64,000 nt of DNA from Omphiscola glabra (taxonomy: Eukaryota; Mollusca; Gastropoda; Lymnaeidae), in assembly GCA_964017045.1 (NCBI GenBank), contig OZ024802.1, positions 6,122,413 through 6,186,412 of the forward strand. Direction: 5' to 3'. The notes below the pieces were generated by a model. That model did no database searches. It was not told the DNA's origin and saw only the letters and a program-made list of their open reading frames with translations. Each line of letters opens with the position of its first letter. Position 1 is the stretch's first letter. A program made the position numbers and the translations under genes. Shown here piece by piece: positions 1 through 10,842 of the stretch.

Positions 1-735
1 GAAAGTCTGTGATGCAAAGGAAAGTCTGTGATGCAAATGAAATTCTGTGATGCAGAGGAAAGTCTGTGATGCAGAGGAAAATCTGTGATGCAGAGGAAAG
101 TCTGTGATGCAGAGGAAAGTCTGTGATGCAAAGTAAAGTCTGTAATGCAACGGAAAGTTTGTGATGCAAAGGAAAGTCTGTCATGCAAAGGAAAGTCTGT
201 GATGCAAATGAAATTCTGTGATGCAGAGGAAAGTCTGTGATGCAGAGGAAAATCTGTGATGCAGAGGAAAGTCTGTGATGCAGAGGAAAGTCTGTGATGC
301 AAAGGAAAGTCTGTGATGCAAAGGAAAGTCTGTGATTGAAAGGAAAGTCTGTGATGCAAAGGAAAGTCTGTGATGCAAAGGAAAGTCTGTGATGCAGAGG
401 AAAGTCTGTGATGCAAAGGAAAGTATGTGATGCAAATGAAAGTCTGTGATGCAGAGGAAAGTCTGTGATGCAGAGGAAAGTCTGTGATGCAGAGGAAGGT
501 CTGTGATGCAAAGGAAAGTCTGTGATGCAAAGGAAATTATGTGATGCAAAGGAAAGTCTGTGATGCAAAGGAAAGTCTGTGATGCAAAGGAAAGTCTGTG
601 ATGCAAAGGAAAGTCTGTGATGCAAAGGAAAGTCTGTGATGCAAAGGAAAGTCTGTGATGCAAAGGAAAGTATGTGATGCAAAGGAAAGTATGTGATGCA
701 GAGGAAAGTCTGAGATGCAAAGAAAAGTCTGTGAT
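1..735. repeat. 19-bp minisatellite, about 38 copies
   Basis: Tandem unit gaaagtctgtgatgcaaag (19 bp) with variants such as cagagg for caaagg and tatgtg for tctgtg. It runs off the left edge of the window, so its true length is unknown. It is open on the minus strand only because the unit has no stop there. Confidence 0.95.
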
Positions 736-904
736 AAAAAGATGATTAAGTTTAGAAGTAGGGACTAAGCGTGTGATGGTAGAATGTGTGTAAAAATATT
801 TTGTTGCCTATGGGTCTGCTAAGAGAAAGAGTCTAGTCTGTATTTAGGGCGCGGATATCCTTAAATTTTTGTGCTAAGTAACATACCTGAAACTTTGAAA
901 AACA
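736..904. other. Unique spacer between arrays
   Basis: Short AT-rich non-repetitive sequence. No coding or RNA signal recognised. Confidence 0.5.
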
Positions 905-1002
905 AATGAAGGTGTTGTGGTGAAGGTGTTATAGTGAAGGTGTTGTAGTGAAGGTGTGGTAGTGAAGATGTTTTAGTGACAGTGTTGTAGTGAAGGTGTT
1001 GT
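905..1002. repeat. 14-bp minisatellite, about 7 copies
   Basis: Imperfect tandem copies of gtgaaggtgttgta. A short imperfect repeat of tctgtgcttccatt follows at about 1069-1112. Confidence 0.85.
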
Positions 1003-1245
1003 AGTTTTTCCACCGAGTTTAATATTTCTGTAAATTCGTTCTTGTGTTCGTCTTTACTTCCATTAGTCTGTGCCTCCATCTGTCTGTGCTTCCATTAGTC
1101 TGTGCTTCCATTTGTTCAGTCAGTGTATTTGAGTCTGAAAAATATCCCCCTCCCCAAAAAAAACAGACAACTTTTTCTTGCGACCTTCACAGTTCAAGGC
1201 ACAGAATTTATTTGAAACATAATCTAAAACTAAAACGTTGCTTCG

Positions 1246-1498
1246 TCACATATAAGTCACATAGATACGTTACATAGATACGTCACATAGTTATGCCACA
1301 TAGATACGTCACATTGATAATCACATAGATACGTCACATAGATACGTCACATAGATAGGTCACATAAATAGGTCACATAGATACGTCACATAGATACGTC
1401 ACATGGATAGATCACATAGATACGTCACATAGATACGTCACAAAGATAGATCACATAGATACGTCACATAGATACGTCACTTAGATAGATGACATTTA
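1246..1498. repeat. 13-bp minisatellite, about 19 copies
   Basis: Tandem cacatagatacgt units with substitutions (taggt, agatc). Low-complexity array; no gene. Confidence 0.9.
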
Positions 1499-2609
1499 GC
1501 TTGTGATACAATTCAATCACATTTCAATATAGTTGAACACAGACTTCACAGAGGCACATCACATGTATCCATCAAGGCTTTAACTTTAATTTCTTGCACT
1601 AAGGCATCAGCGAGAGTTAAGAATGACAAACAAATAAATTCATATTTTAGGCACCATATCGACAAATGAAATAATTCAAATACTCTCTTACTAGTGGTCC
1701 TCGGTTTCTTTTCATTTCTAAACTTAAATTATTTTACCTTGACAGTAGTACCACAAAATTATGTGAGAGTCACCACGTTCTGGTTTTGAAAACTAAACTT
1801 CCGTTTTTATTTTTATAATACGCATTTGTTTCTATGTTTCTACACAGAGACTGGGAGAGCGAGCTACACTATATCTTGTTCCACTATTATTTACTTCACA
1901 CTGCTTGAACGCAGTTCCCCATGTATAGAAAACTCTTACGAATATTGAAAAACTATTATTTTATTTCAACCGATTGTCGTTGCAGTTTGTTCTGTAACTA
2001 GAAGTACTTAGACAATCGTGTTTTTATAAAATCCAATAAAGGGGAGACGACTTTGATTATTGTTTACAAATGGCTGCCAACATTTTTTCTATAATAGAAT
2101 TTTAGTTGTGACTCGATTTAGAAGCAACTTACTAAATAAAGTACACAAATGCTTAGAAACTAAAATGTATAATCTTAAATATTTATTACACGTTTCATTT
2201 AGGGCTTAGGTTTATTTTATGTTAAATAGTACTTTCACTACTACTTCTTTCAATTAAAGTTAAAGTAAGTACCCCAGCCTAACTTCTAAGTTACAGTGTT
2301 ACAGACTAAGTTCTAAGGTTAAATAATAATAAATACAATACTATACTATACTAAATTAAACAGGCCTTGTTGTAGCCTAAATTTTTAGTGACGTACCTTA
2401 CACTATACTATAGCTATGCATGGGTGAGATTACTTACAACACTTTTATTGAATCTTCAGTGTAACTAATTTAAACTAATCATTATTATTATTATCATATT
2501 ATAAACATTTATTTTTAACAAAAATGAAAGATAAATTTATGATATAATATGATTATTATTGTAACTTATTCAAATACTTTTAACGAATTTTTGCGAATTC
2601 TTGAAAGTA
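1499..2609. other. AT-rich non-coding stretch
   Basis: About 1.1 kb of AT-rich sequence left of the DNA transposon. It has no long open frame, no tandem repeat and no recognised RNA gene. Confidence 0.5.
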
Positions 2610-2617
2610 GAATTTTT
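2610..2617. other. Left 8-bp target-site duplication
   Basis: GAATTTTT directly precedes the left terminal inverted repeat. The same 8 bp follow the right end at 9871-9878, so this marks one insertion event. Eight base pairs is the duplication length of hAT, P, KDZ and several other superfamilies. Confidence 0.8.
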
Positions 2618-2640
2618 GGCTATTTCATACAAGGAGTGCC
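2618..2640 (+). repeat. Left terminal inverted repeat of the transposon
   Basis: 23 bp starting GG and containing ATTTCATACAAGGAGT. It pairs with 9848-9870 on the opposite strand, with three mismatches (positions 3, 4 and 21). Confidence 0.85.
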
Positions 2641-2908
2641 TTGACTTCATTTGCGTGTTTAGGTAGGCACCGTAAAAGTCACTCGCGCATTCATTCTGCG
2701 CATACGAAAAATGACGCAAAAACTTGAGTAGCAATATCATGTACGGCTTGTCGGTGATGTCGTTTTTTTGCGGTTTACGTCACAATTTTCAAATAATTAT
2801 TTAATTTGTCATCAGTGACGTAGAGCGCATATTTTTCCGAGCATGCTGATACCATTTTTTCTGCGAGGTTGATTATGTGACCGGCTACGTATTTGCTCTT
2901 AAATTTCG

Positions 2909-3813
2909 GTAAGTTAAATAGCTTATTACTTTTTAATGTAAAATCCAAATACATTGTGGTTTACTCCAATGCTGCATCATTCATTTACCGCGGGAAATAA
3001 CTTTACTTCGTTAATATTAACAATAGCGAAAAAAAGTTATGCATTTCGGACTGAGGGATGGGTGTAAATTTAAGAATATGAAAAAATCAGTTGTAACCCG
3101 AGTCATCTCCCCTCAAAAAAAAAATGGGTTGTCGGAAATGACCAGTCTTATCCTTATCAATTTAATTAATACTAATTAAAGAAATTTTAAATATTGTCCA
3201 TCTTTAAACTCCTTTGAACACTTATCAGTTAATGAATGGGAAACAATTTTACAATATTTAATTTTAGAAATTAATCATCAGTAAAGGTTAATTAAATTAA
3301 GCAAATTATTAGCATGTTTCAACAAATTTTATAATAATTTAATCACCATGCCCATGCCATGAGTAAGACGAAGAACCATGTGAAATAATAAATTATAATA
3401 TTATTATTATATATTAGTCTGTAATACTGTAACACTGTAATTATAGTTCATAATTATAATAAATGTAATATTATGTCATGTATAGAAAGAAATGGATAAA
3501 TTGTTTATTTCATAATGGTAATTTGTAGATTGTAGTCGTAGTGGCTTGGCAAATCAAAGTTATATTAAATTATATTATAATTATTGATTATTATTACTAA
3601 ACTATTAGTATTACTTAGAATAGATAAATAAGATATCTATACTTAATACTATATAATATATATTAATATATTTCATCATATATATATTTTTATATATGAT
3701 CAATTGTGATTTGATGGTTGAATATATTTTATTTTATTTTTTTAAGTTATAGAAAATTAAGGAATGTTATTTCATGTTAATTAATTTTATTCATTTCTTT
3801 TTTCCCTCAACAG
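2909..3813 (+). other. Probable 5' leader intron of the transposase gene
   Basis: A near-consensus donor (cg|gtaagt at 2909) inside the transposon's left end, and an acceptor (tttttccctcaacag ending at 3813) 27 bases before the transposase ATG. The 905 bp between are very AT-rich (poor in G and C compared with the exons). This would put the promoter and an untranslated first exon between the left TIR and 2908. Inferred from splice-site consensus only. Confidence 0.55.
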
Positions 3814-5495
3814 TTTCAACGTCAAAGATAGGTACTTAGAATGTCTACCAAAGTTGAAACATCTGAATTTAATGCCTTTGTAGCAAGCTTTGCTCAAGAT
3901 GCTGCCAACAAAGTGTATAGGAATGGATATGCTGTCTTTCTTTACACGAAGGTTACCAACAAGAAGGAGGGCATGAAATATGCTGCATCTATACTTGATG
4001 AGTGCTTTGTGCAGGCAGATAGTAGCTATGTGTCAAACAAGAATGCTATTTATAGCAATCTGAGAAATTTGGAAAGCAAGTTATTTAATTTGAAAAAGAC
4101 ACTAAAGGTGAACTGGAATAATAATAACATTCAAAATGTTTTGTTGCAGCCACTTAAAGCACCAGTTACCAAGAAGAAGCAGCCATTGCCTTCTACCAGC
4201 TCTGTTGATATTACATCTTCAGAAAAAAATGATGACTGTTTTTTTCCACAGGAAGCTAAACAGGAGGGAGCACAAGATTGTTTTCTTCCACAGGTATCTC
4301 AGCAGCATGTAGCGACTCCACTACCATTTAAGAAGTTGCGGACAGACTGTAAGCAGTGCAACGTAATTAGGAAAAGGTTTGTCACCAGGTGCCGGTTCTT
4401 GGAGGACAAGGTAAGAAGAGTTAAATTAAATGCCAAATCTCTCTGCAGGTCCCCTGAAATGAAAGTGTGGACTCAGAGCCTAAAGAGAAAGACGATGAGG
4501 GTAGAGACACTGAAACGAGAGAAGACAGCGCTTAAGACTAAGGTTCAAAACTTGGAACAACAGCTGGGAACATCAGCAACAAAGAAGGAAAAGGCCAGTC
4601 TACTGAGCAGAAGCAACCGCATCTTGCAGAAGAAGGTCACCAAACTACAGCAAGAGGTGTTTCAGCTGAAGGCTACACTAAAGGCAACGACAGAGGACAA
4701 GCGAGAGGCACTCTTGAAGGTGGATGAACTAGTGGAGGCTTCTGAGAAGGGTAAAGTCATCATTACAACATCTGCAAAATCACCAGGCACCCAAGGTAAA
4801 GTTCGTAGGCAAAGATATACATATAATACCCCCATGAGGAAATGTATATATAATTGCATTTTAAACCAGGTGCCTGTGGATAAAGCTGGAATAGTGATTG
4901 GCTTCATCGTCCGAGAGCTGGCTGGACAGACCTTGTCAGACGTCCCCTGTGCATCCACAGCAGCATCCATGACCTATGAGCTGGGAATCCTCTCTGACCT
5001 TCAAGTCGGTGAAGTATTGTTTAAGGGTAATAATGTTACGTTATCCTGAGACTCTACACCACTTGACGGACAGCATGTTAACGCCTGTAACATTTCAGCT
5101 GATGGGCAGAACCTGACTCTCCAGACAGCAGGAATAGCAGGTGGTAAGACAGAGGATTACCTGGAGCAAGTTGTGAATGCTCTTCAGGATGTTGCCTCTG
5201 TGTACTCGAGCTTCCATAAAATTCAACAGCAAATGGTGCTGTATGCCTTTAATCTCTCTCTCCAGGCAACGCTAAGCGATCGAGCTCGGGTGAATAAGTG
5301 TGTGTCTCAGCAGCTGGAAGAGACCCTAGGCAAGAAACTAGTGCAGCTGAAGTGCCACTTACATCCACTGGACGGCATGGCTACCCAAGCCAGGAAGGAG
5401 CTCAAAGCTTTAGACGTTGAGTGGGAGATTAAGGGTAATATTTTTGGAAGCGAAGGCTGCGCAGCTAATTTGGTTTATGCTGTGTCTAAATTGAG

Positions 5496-5613
5496 GTAAA
5501 TATAAACATTATTATTTTGTATATTAAATTCAATTTTTTTTTTAAATATTGTGTTTTTTAAATATATGTTCCTTTAAATTTGATATACTAAAATATTTTC
5601 TTTACATCTACAG
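5496..5613 (+). other. Transposase intron 1
   Basis: Donor ttgag|gtaaat, acceptor tttacatctacag. Splitting an Arg codon (AG|A) restores the frame. It is AT-rich with poly-T, unlike the flanking exons. Confidence 0.8.
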
Positions 5614-5864
5614 ATACAAAATGAAATCAGGGGACCCATCAGGGTTTAAGGCCTTCCTTGAGAGATCTAAGCTAAACCCAGGGGTCATTGTACGCTATGT
5701 GGGGAACAGACTCCATGTTCTGTTCCACCTAGCTGGGATCATTGTCCACCTGAAGGATCTGCTATCCCAGTACTTGACCAAGTACTCAACTGCTATGGGG
5801 TTGCGATCTGTCATTATGAAGGACCTTGACAACCCCAACATTTTTCTGCAGTTGAGAGCTTTAG

Positions 5865-5981
5865 GTAAAATATATATTTTAAAAATATTGTAGTGGTGAA
5901 ATGTTACAATACCTCATGTAGTTTATCAATATTTGAAATGTTTATATTGTTCCCTAAATTTTAATTTATTTTATATTGTAG
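5865..5981 (+). other. Transposase intron 2
   Basis: Donor tttag|gtaaaa, acceptor ttttatattgtag. A Gly codon (G|GT) is rebuilt, joining LRAL to GLFGK. Confidence 0.8.
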
Positions 5982-6061
5982 GTCTCTTTGGGAAGCTCTT
6001 GACTGGCCCCTGGATGACCACATTCTACAAGAATCCTGGTGGATTAAAGCATTTGGAAATG

Positions 6062-6151
6062 GTATGTGTTCATTATTTAACCAACATTAACATTTTTAAA
6101 AAAAATATTATGTGCCCATTAAATAAGCCCATTATTTTCTTTTTATCACAG
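6062..6151 (+). other. Transposase intron 3
   Basis: Donor gaaatg|gtatgt, acceptor ctttttatcacag. Phase 0, joining HLEM to TPLIKT. The intron is 90 nt and lacks stops, so it reads through as an open frame. Its AT-rich content and clean splice sites favour an intron. Confidence 0.7.
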
Positions 6152-7079
6152 ACTCCACTCATCAAAACGTGTATGCTCACGTTGAAGGAGATTGAAGACA
6201 ACCCAGCCTTGGTCCTCACCATGGACCATGATGTTTTCAACAACCAGCTGGAGGTGGATGATGTCCTGCTGAAGCTGAGGAGCAACACCGAGGAGACATC
6301 AGAACGGTTTTCTTTTACAATTGCTTTACTTGCAAAATGTTTTTTAAATGTTCTAAGTAGGCAGCTGGGGGATTATACTGATGGTGAGCTGGCGGACCCC
6401 CAACCAGAGCTGATGGCCAAGACTTCATCTGCTCCAGTTCACAACATCTTCTGTGAGCGTGTGTTGGGAATGGTGGATGCCCAGTTCAAGAGAGCACCCA
6501 ACGCATCCATGGCTTTTGTTGATGCCAAGGTGAAGTGTCAGGCCAATAAGACAATGGAATGGTTGGTAGGAAAACCCAGTTCAGAGCAGGGTAAGATGAT
6601 TTCTTTTGCCATTAACTTTGCACGTAGGCAGGTTAAAGTTCTTAAGTGTAGGGATAAGTTAATGAGACAGTTGGTTATTTTTAGACAGACAGAATTAGCA
6701 CAGAAAAGGGATAAGACAGATAGGAATAAATTAGAAAGAAACATTAGAAACTGTCTGGACACTGGATTAGGGTTGGATGATGATGTTTTTTCTAGTCTTC
6801 TCCAAGGTACTAAAGAAAATTTTAATGAATTGTTTCAGAATTCTGTAGACTGCCTGCCCTTACCTATCAGGCATGTTTGGCATGTAGATGGAGAAGACAA
6901 GGTCTTTGAGGGGGAAGTAGTTGCAGTGGTAACAAAAAACAAAAAGAAGTGTTGTCGTGTAGTTTATAGTGTAGATGATATTCAGATTATTCCAATTACT
7001 TTTTTAATTGCAGATGCCCTAATGGGAGATTTTTATTTCATTTAGATAATTTCATACTTTGTTGCTGTTTGGTTTGGTC

Positions 7080-9180
7080 TATGGGTACATTAAAAAACAT
7101 TTTGCTAATATTTCATTTTCAGTATGCTTTGTTCCAATTTAATTTTAATGTTACTGTTAATAATTTTGTAGATACTTTCGCAATGTATTAACTATTGATT
7201 TGTTGTTTAGTTTAGAATTGATTACTTTTTAAAATACTTTTACCATTTATTTTTCAGGCTATTATTTATAGATTTTATTGTGTAAATACCTTAAAATAGT
7301 ATAAATTGTTGTTTTGTTGTTTAATTTTGACGTGATTGTTTTTTTTAATACCTGCTTTTTCTATTTCAGGCCCTTATATTAATTATTTATTCTAGTGTTT
7401 TAATGCCGTTTGCATTAATTTATAAAATTATAATGTGTAGATATGTATTTTATGTAGGAACCATTGATTTTTGTATTTTTTAAAAATTGTTTTTTATCTT
7501 TTGTCTTGATTACTTTTTTAATACTTTTCAAACTTTTCTTTTTCAGGCTGTTATCTTTTCTTTTAATTTTAATGTTTTTATTAGTTACTGTTTGTATTTA
7601 TTTAGAAACTAATTTTGAGTAAATATATTAATGTAAGAACCATTTTGACTTTATTACTTTTTTAATACTTTTCAAACTTTTCTTTTTCAGGCTGTTTTCG
7701 TTTCTTTTAATGTTATTATTAGTTACTGTTAGCATTTCTTTAGAAAATTATTTTGTGTATATATATTAATGTAAGAATGTTTTATTTTGACTTGATTTCT
7801 TTTTTAATACTTTTCAAATTTTTTTATTTTCAGGCAGTTATCCTAAAATTTAGCTAGTGTTAATTACTGTTTGCATCGATTTAGAACATTATTTTGTGTT
7901 AATACTTAAACATGTATGAACTATTGTTTTGCTTTTCACTTTAAATTTTATTTTAAATGTTCCATTTTTCTTTCTCAGGATATTTTTTTTCTTTTAAAAA
8001 AAGGTAACAATTGTTTTGATATTTTAGTATTAATTATAATTAATAACAGCAGTGATATAAAATTTGTTGTTACCGTAAATGTATGTACCTGCCTTTTTTT
8101 GTTTTTGGAATTATGGGAATATATTTTTACAATATTTTTACTTTTTTTTTATTTTCAGAATAGTTTAAATTCTAATTCATATACAGGTAAATGTTAATAA
8201 TAGTACGGTACCGGTTGTTAGTATTTATTTAGAAAATTGTTTAGTGTAAATATTTAATGTAGTGACCATTGATTTTTGTTTGTCTTGATTACTTTTTTAA
8301 TACATTTTTTGCATTTTTTCTTTTTCAGACTTATCTTAACCTATAATGCTGTTGTTATATACAGTTTGCATTGATTTAGAATTTAATAATATGTAGATGT
8401 ATTTTTATTTAAGGAACCATTGATTTATATTTATATATAGTCTATATTTATTTATTTTTTTATTTTGTCTCATTACTTTAATACTTTTCCAATTTTTATT
8501 TTTCAGGCTCATATCTTTTCTTTTAATGTTTGCATTTATTTAGAAAATTATTTTGTGTAAATATATTAATGTAAGAACTATTGATTTTCATTTTGATTTG
8601 ATTGCTTTTTTAATACTTTTCAAATTTATCTTTTTCAATCTTTAACTTTAATATTTTTTTGTTTAATTTTTCTTTTTCAGGACATATATTTTCTTTAAAA
8701 AAAAGGTAACCATTAAATTTCATATTATATTACTGGTATTAATTATATTTAAAACAGCGTTGATTAAATATTTGTTGGGTATCATTACTTTAAATGTATG
8801 AACCTCTGAATTTTTCATTTGGCATACATTTAAAAAAATTATTTTTCCCCTTTTTTTATTTTCAGAATATTTCAAATTCTTCATCTTATACAGGTAAATA
8901 TTAATATTATTAGTATTAGTTTTATTGTCTGTAATTTAACTATGAAACATTTCTTTTTGTTATTTGTTTTGACTATAATTGAATAATTCATTAATATTTC
9001 TTTTCAGGACGTTATATTTGAATAGTGTATTAATAACAATTCTATATTTCTTTTCATGACGTTTTCAGTATCCTTTCAATTAAGTAGTAGCACTGATTTA
9101 TTTCATGTAATTAGTTTATTGTAGGACGTTTAATTTAAAAAAACAATCAAATTAAAATTTGAATTATTTTTCTTTTCAGG
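7080..9180 (+). repeat. Diverged array of about 14 splice-acceptor-like units
   Basis: Poly-T tracts followed by CAG end at 7122, 7257, 7369, 7546, 7690, 7833, 7978, 8158, 8328, 8506, 8680, 8865, 9007 and 9179, a spacing of 112-185 bp. Most units share atacttttcaa, then ttctttttcagg, then tttagaaaattattttgtg. Several carry a donor-like gtaaga shortly before the next tract (7633, 7771, 8571) or caggtaaat (about 8187 and 8894). The result looks like alternating pseudo-exons of 80-90 nt and pseudo-introns of about 60 nt. No coding potential. It lies immediately 3' of the transposase stop codon. Confidence 0.75.
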
Positions 9181-9847
9181 TATTTTTAAATTCTCTACAG
9201 GACATGAAATGACTATAATTAAAATATACATTTTATTTGATGTTGTTACTTTAAAATGGAATAGACCTGCAATTTGTTTGTTTTTCATGTAAAAAAAATT
9301 ATACATTGTACCAAAAAAAAATTTTTAACTATTTTTTTTTTTCACTTTCTCTGCAAAAACATTTTTCAAAATAAATATTTATTATATAATGTGAAACTTT
9401 TGTTATTAATTGTGTTGTATATTGCATTGAGTATATCTACTGAAAATTTGGTACCATTATCTTTGAAAATAAAAAAGTTATGGGTCAAAAAGTGAAAAAA
9501 TTTCAAAAGTGGGTCACAAGTTTTTTGGGTCACATATATAGCTTATATAAGGGGCAAAAAAAATTCGACAAAAAAAATCATAACTCCTGTTCTATAAAAG
9601 ATAGAAAGATGAAATTGGTGTTGTTATAAAGCTTATAGCTAGCCCTTTAAAATGATATATCATTCATGACAATCGGACCATATTTAAATTTTGTGTCAAA
9701 GTACCTAGTTTAGGGTTCAGGTTAGGGTGAGGGATAGATTAGGTCATTTTTTTCATTTTTAAAAACTTTTTATTCGTAATTTTAGCAAAAACATGAGTTA
9801 TTTTCTTTTTCCACGGCAACCAAGATGGCGGCCGTGTGAGACATCGC

Positions 9848-9870
9848 GGTACTCCTTGTATGAAATTACC
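9848..9870 (-). repeat. Right terminal inverted repeat of the transposon
   Basis: Inverted copy of 2618-2640 (20 of 23 matches), followed by the 8-bp duplication at 9871-9878. Confidence 0.85.
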
Positions 9871-10764
9871 GAATTTTTGATTAAAATTAAGTTTAATTAT
9901 TTATTTCATCTGAGATCAGAATACAAACTACAATACTACAATAAGTAGCAAATGTGCACCAAATAATATAATTATTATAATTAGAGCCTAGGCCTTCATA
10001 AAATAAAATTGTGTGCTGCTGTTATTTTTACGCTTAGGCTTAGAGATTAAATTCCACAATTTACTATACATATTTTTAGTGTGTAGCCTACATTTCAAAC
10101 AGCCTAAAATATAAATTTAATTAAAGTAATGTTTAAAGTAGAAGCAGAGAAAATTAGAGCCCTACCTAAATTAACTGAAGTCTATTCAATTATGAAGAAA
10201 ATTTAAATTTACTGTCAGGGGCAAAACATCTATATGTTTTCTTGTATAATTCTATTACAATAAAGGTAGTACTTCTTTTATGAACAAGTTCTGTTCCTAA
10301 AGGTCATTATTCTATGTTTTTGTTCATTTTGCATAAAACCACCTTAATACATGCAGTGTTTGCATAATATTGCATTTTCTATTTTAGTGGTCATATGACT
10401 CATATATGACATATGCTTGAAAACATTGTATTGAATACTGTGTATATATTAAATTTTAACAATACCTTACGAATATAAAATACATTTTTAAAAATGCTAA
10501 GAAAAAAAACAATAAAGATAAGGAAAAAGTTAATTTTTATGAGAAACATAAACACAATTATGCATGATTTAATCATTTTTTTTATTCTGATGTTTGCCAT
10601 GGCTTATGTTCAAGAACTGCCTATACTACTGTTTTAACTTAAACTTAAAGTATGGCTGTGACCACAATTTTAGAATAATGTTGTGTTTATTGTTTTAACT
10701 ATATTAACATTCTTTATCTAATATTTATTTTATTTTTTTGAAAAAGTTGGATTGTAACTAAGGA
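9871..10764 (+). other. AT-rich region upstream of FUZ (promoter and 5' UTR expected)
   Basis: Begins with the right target-site duplication (9871-9878). The remaining 0.9 kb is AT-rich, with no open frame of note and no core promoter element I can assign with confidence. The FUZ transcription start presumably lies here, or further left across the transposon. Confidence 0.45.
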
Positions 10765-10842
10765 ATGGCTGCATACCTGATATGTCTGACCAGCGGCAGT
10801 GGCTTGCCAGTGTTTACAAGATCAGTGGGAAATGTCAAACAG
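10765..10842 (+). CDS. FUZ: FUZ coding exon 1
   Basis: 26 codons from ATG to a phase-0 donor (aaacag|gtaaat). Encodes MAAYLICLTSGSGLPVFTRS and six more residues, the first strands of the longin fold. Confidence 0.87.

Larger units (their letters stand above)
3841..7045 (+). pseudogene. Transposase, four exons, one in-frame TGA
   Basis: Exons 3841-5495, 5614-5864, 5982-6061 and 6152-7045 join in phase through introns of 118, 117 and 90 bp (all GT-AG) to 2880 nt, or 959 residues plus stop. The start is supported by an in-frame TAG 12 nt upstream of the ATG. Residues 1-100 look like a conserved N-terminal module. C170xxC173 and C184 may bind zinc, and 208-300 is a charged coiled coil. The core shows D404 in DSTPLDG, D480 in LSDRA, C505xxH508 in KCHLHPLDG and E764 in NIFCERVLG, the D, D, CxxH, E order of hAT/P/KDZ-type RNase H transposases. 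From about 900 to the end a basic beta-rich tail (FEGEVVAVV) may be a Tudor-like barrel. Codon 403 is TGA where the reading frame otherwise continues unbroken. A single change from TGG (Trp) would explain it, so this copy looks recently disabled. Family assignment is inference. Confidence 0.8.
2618..9870 (+). mobile_element. Complete 7.25 kb cut-and-paste DNA transposon with TIRs and 8-bp TSD
   Basis: The left end (2618-2640) and the reverse complement of the right end (9848-9870) match at 20 of 23 positions. Both begin GG and share ATTTCATACAAGGAGT. Both ends are flanked by the same 8 bp, GAATTTTT. Inside, in order, are a leader exon ending at a GGTAAGT donor (about 2909), a 905-bp leader intron, a four-exon transposase gene (3841-7045) and a 2.1 kb array of acceptor-like repeats (about 7080-9180). 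An AT-rich tail follows, with a GC-rich stretch (aagatggcggc) just inside the right end. The element sits about 0.9 kb upstream of the FUZ start codon. I cannot name the superfamily from sequence alone. The 8-bp TSD and the D, D, CxxH, E motif order fit the broad hAT/P/Kolobok/KDZ group of RNase H-fold transposases. Confidence 0.82.

Noticed and set aside
4411..4449. Possible 39-nt intron (gtaagaag to ctctctgcag) within transposase exon 1
   Set aside because: Too short for a typical intron and in frame with open sequence; kept as coding, although a former intron is possible.
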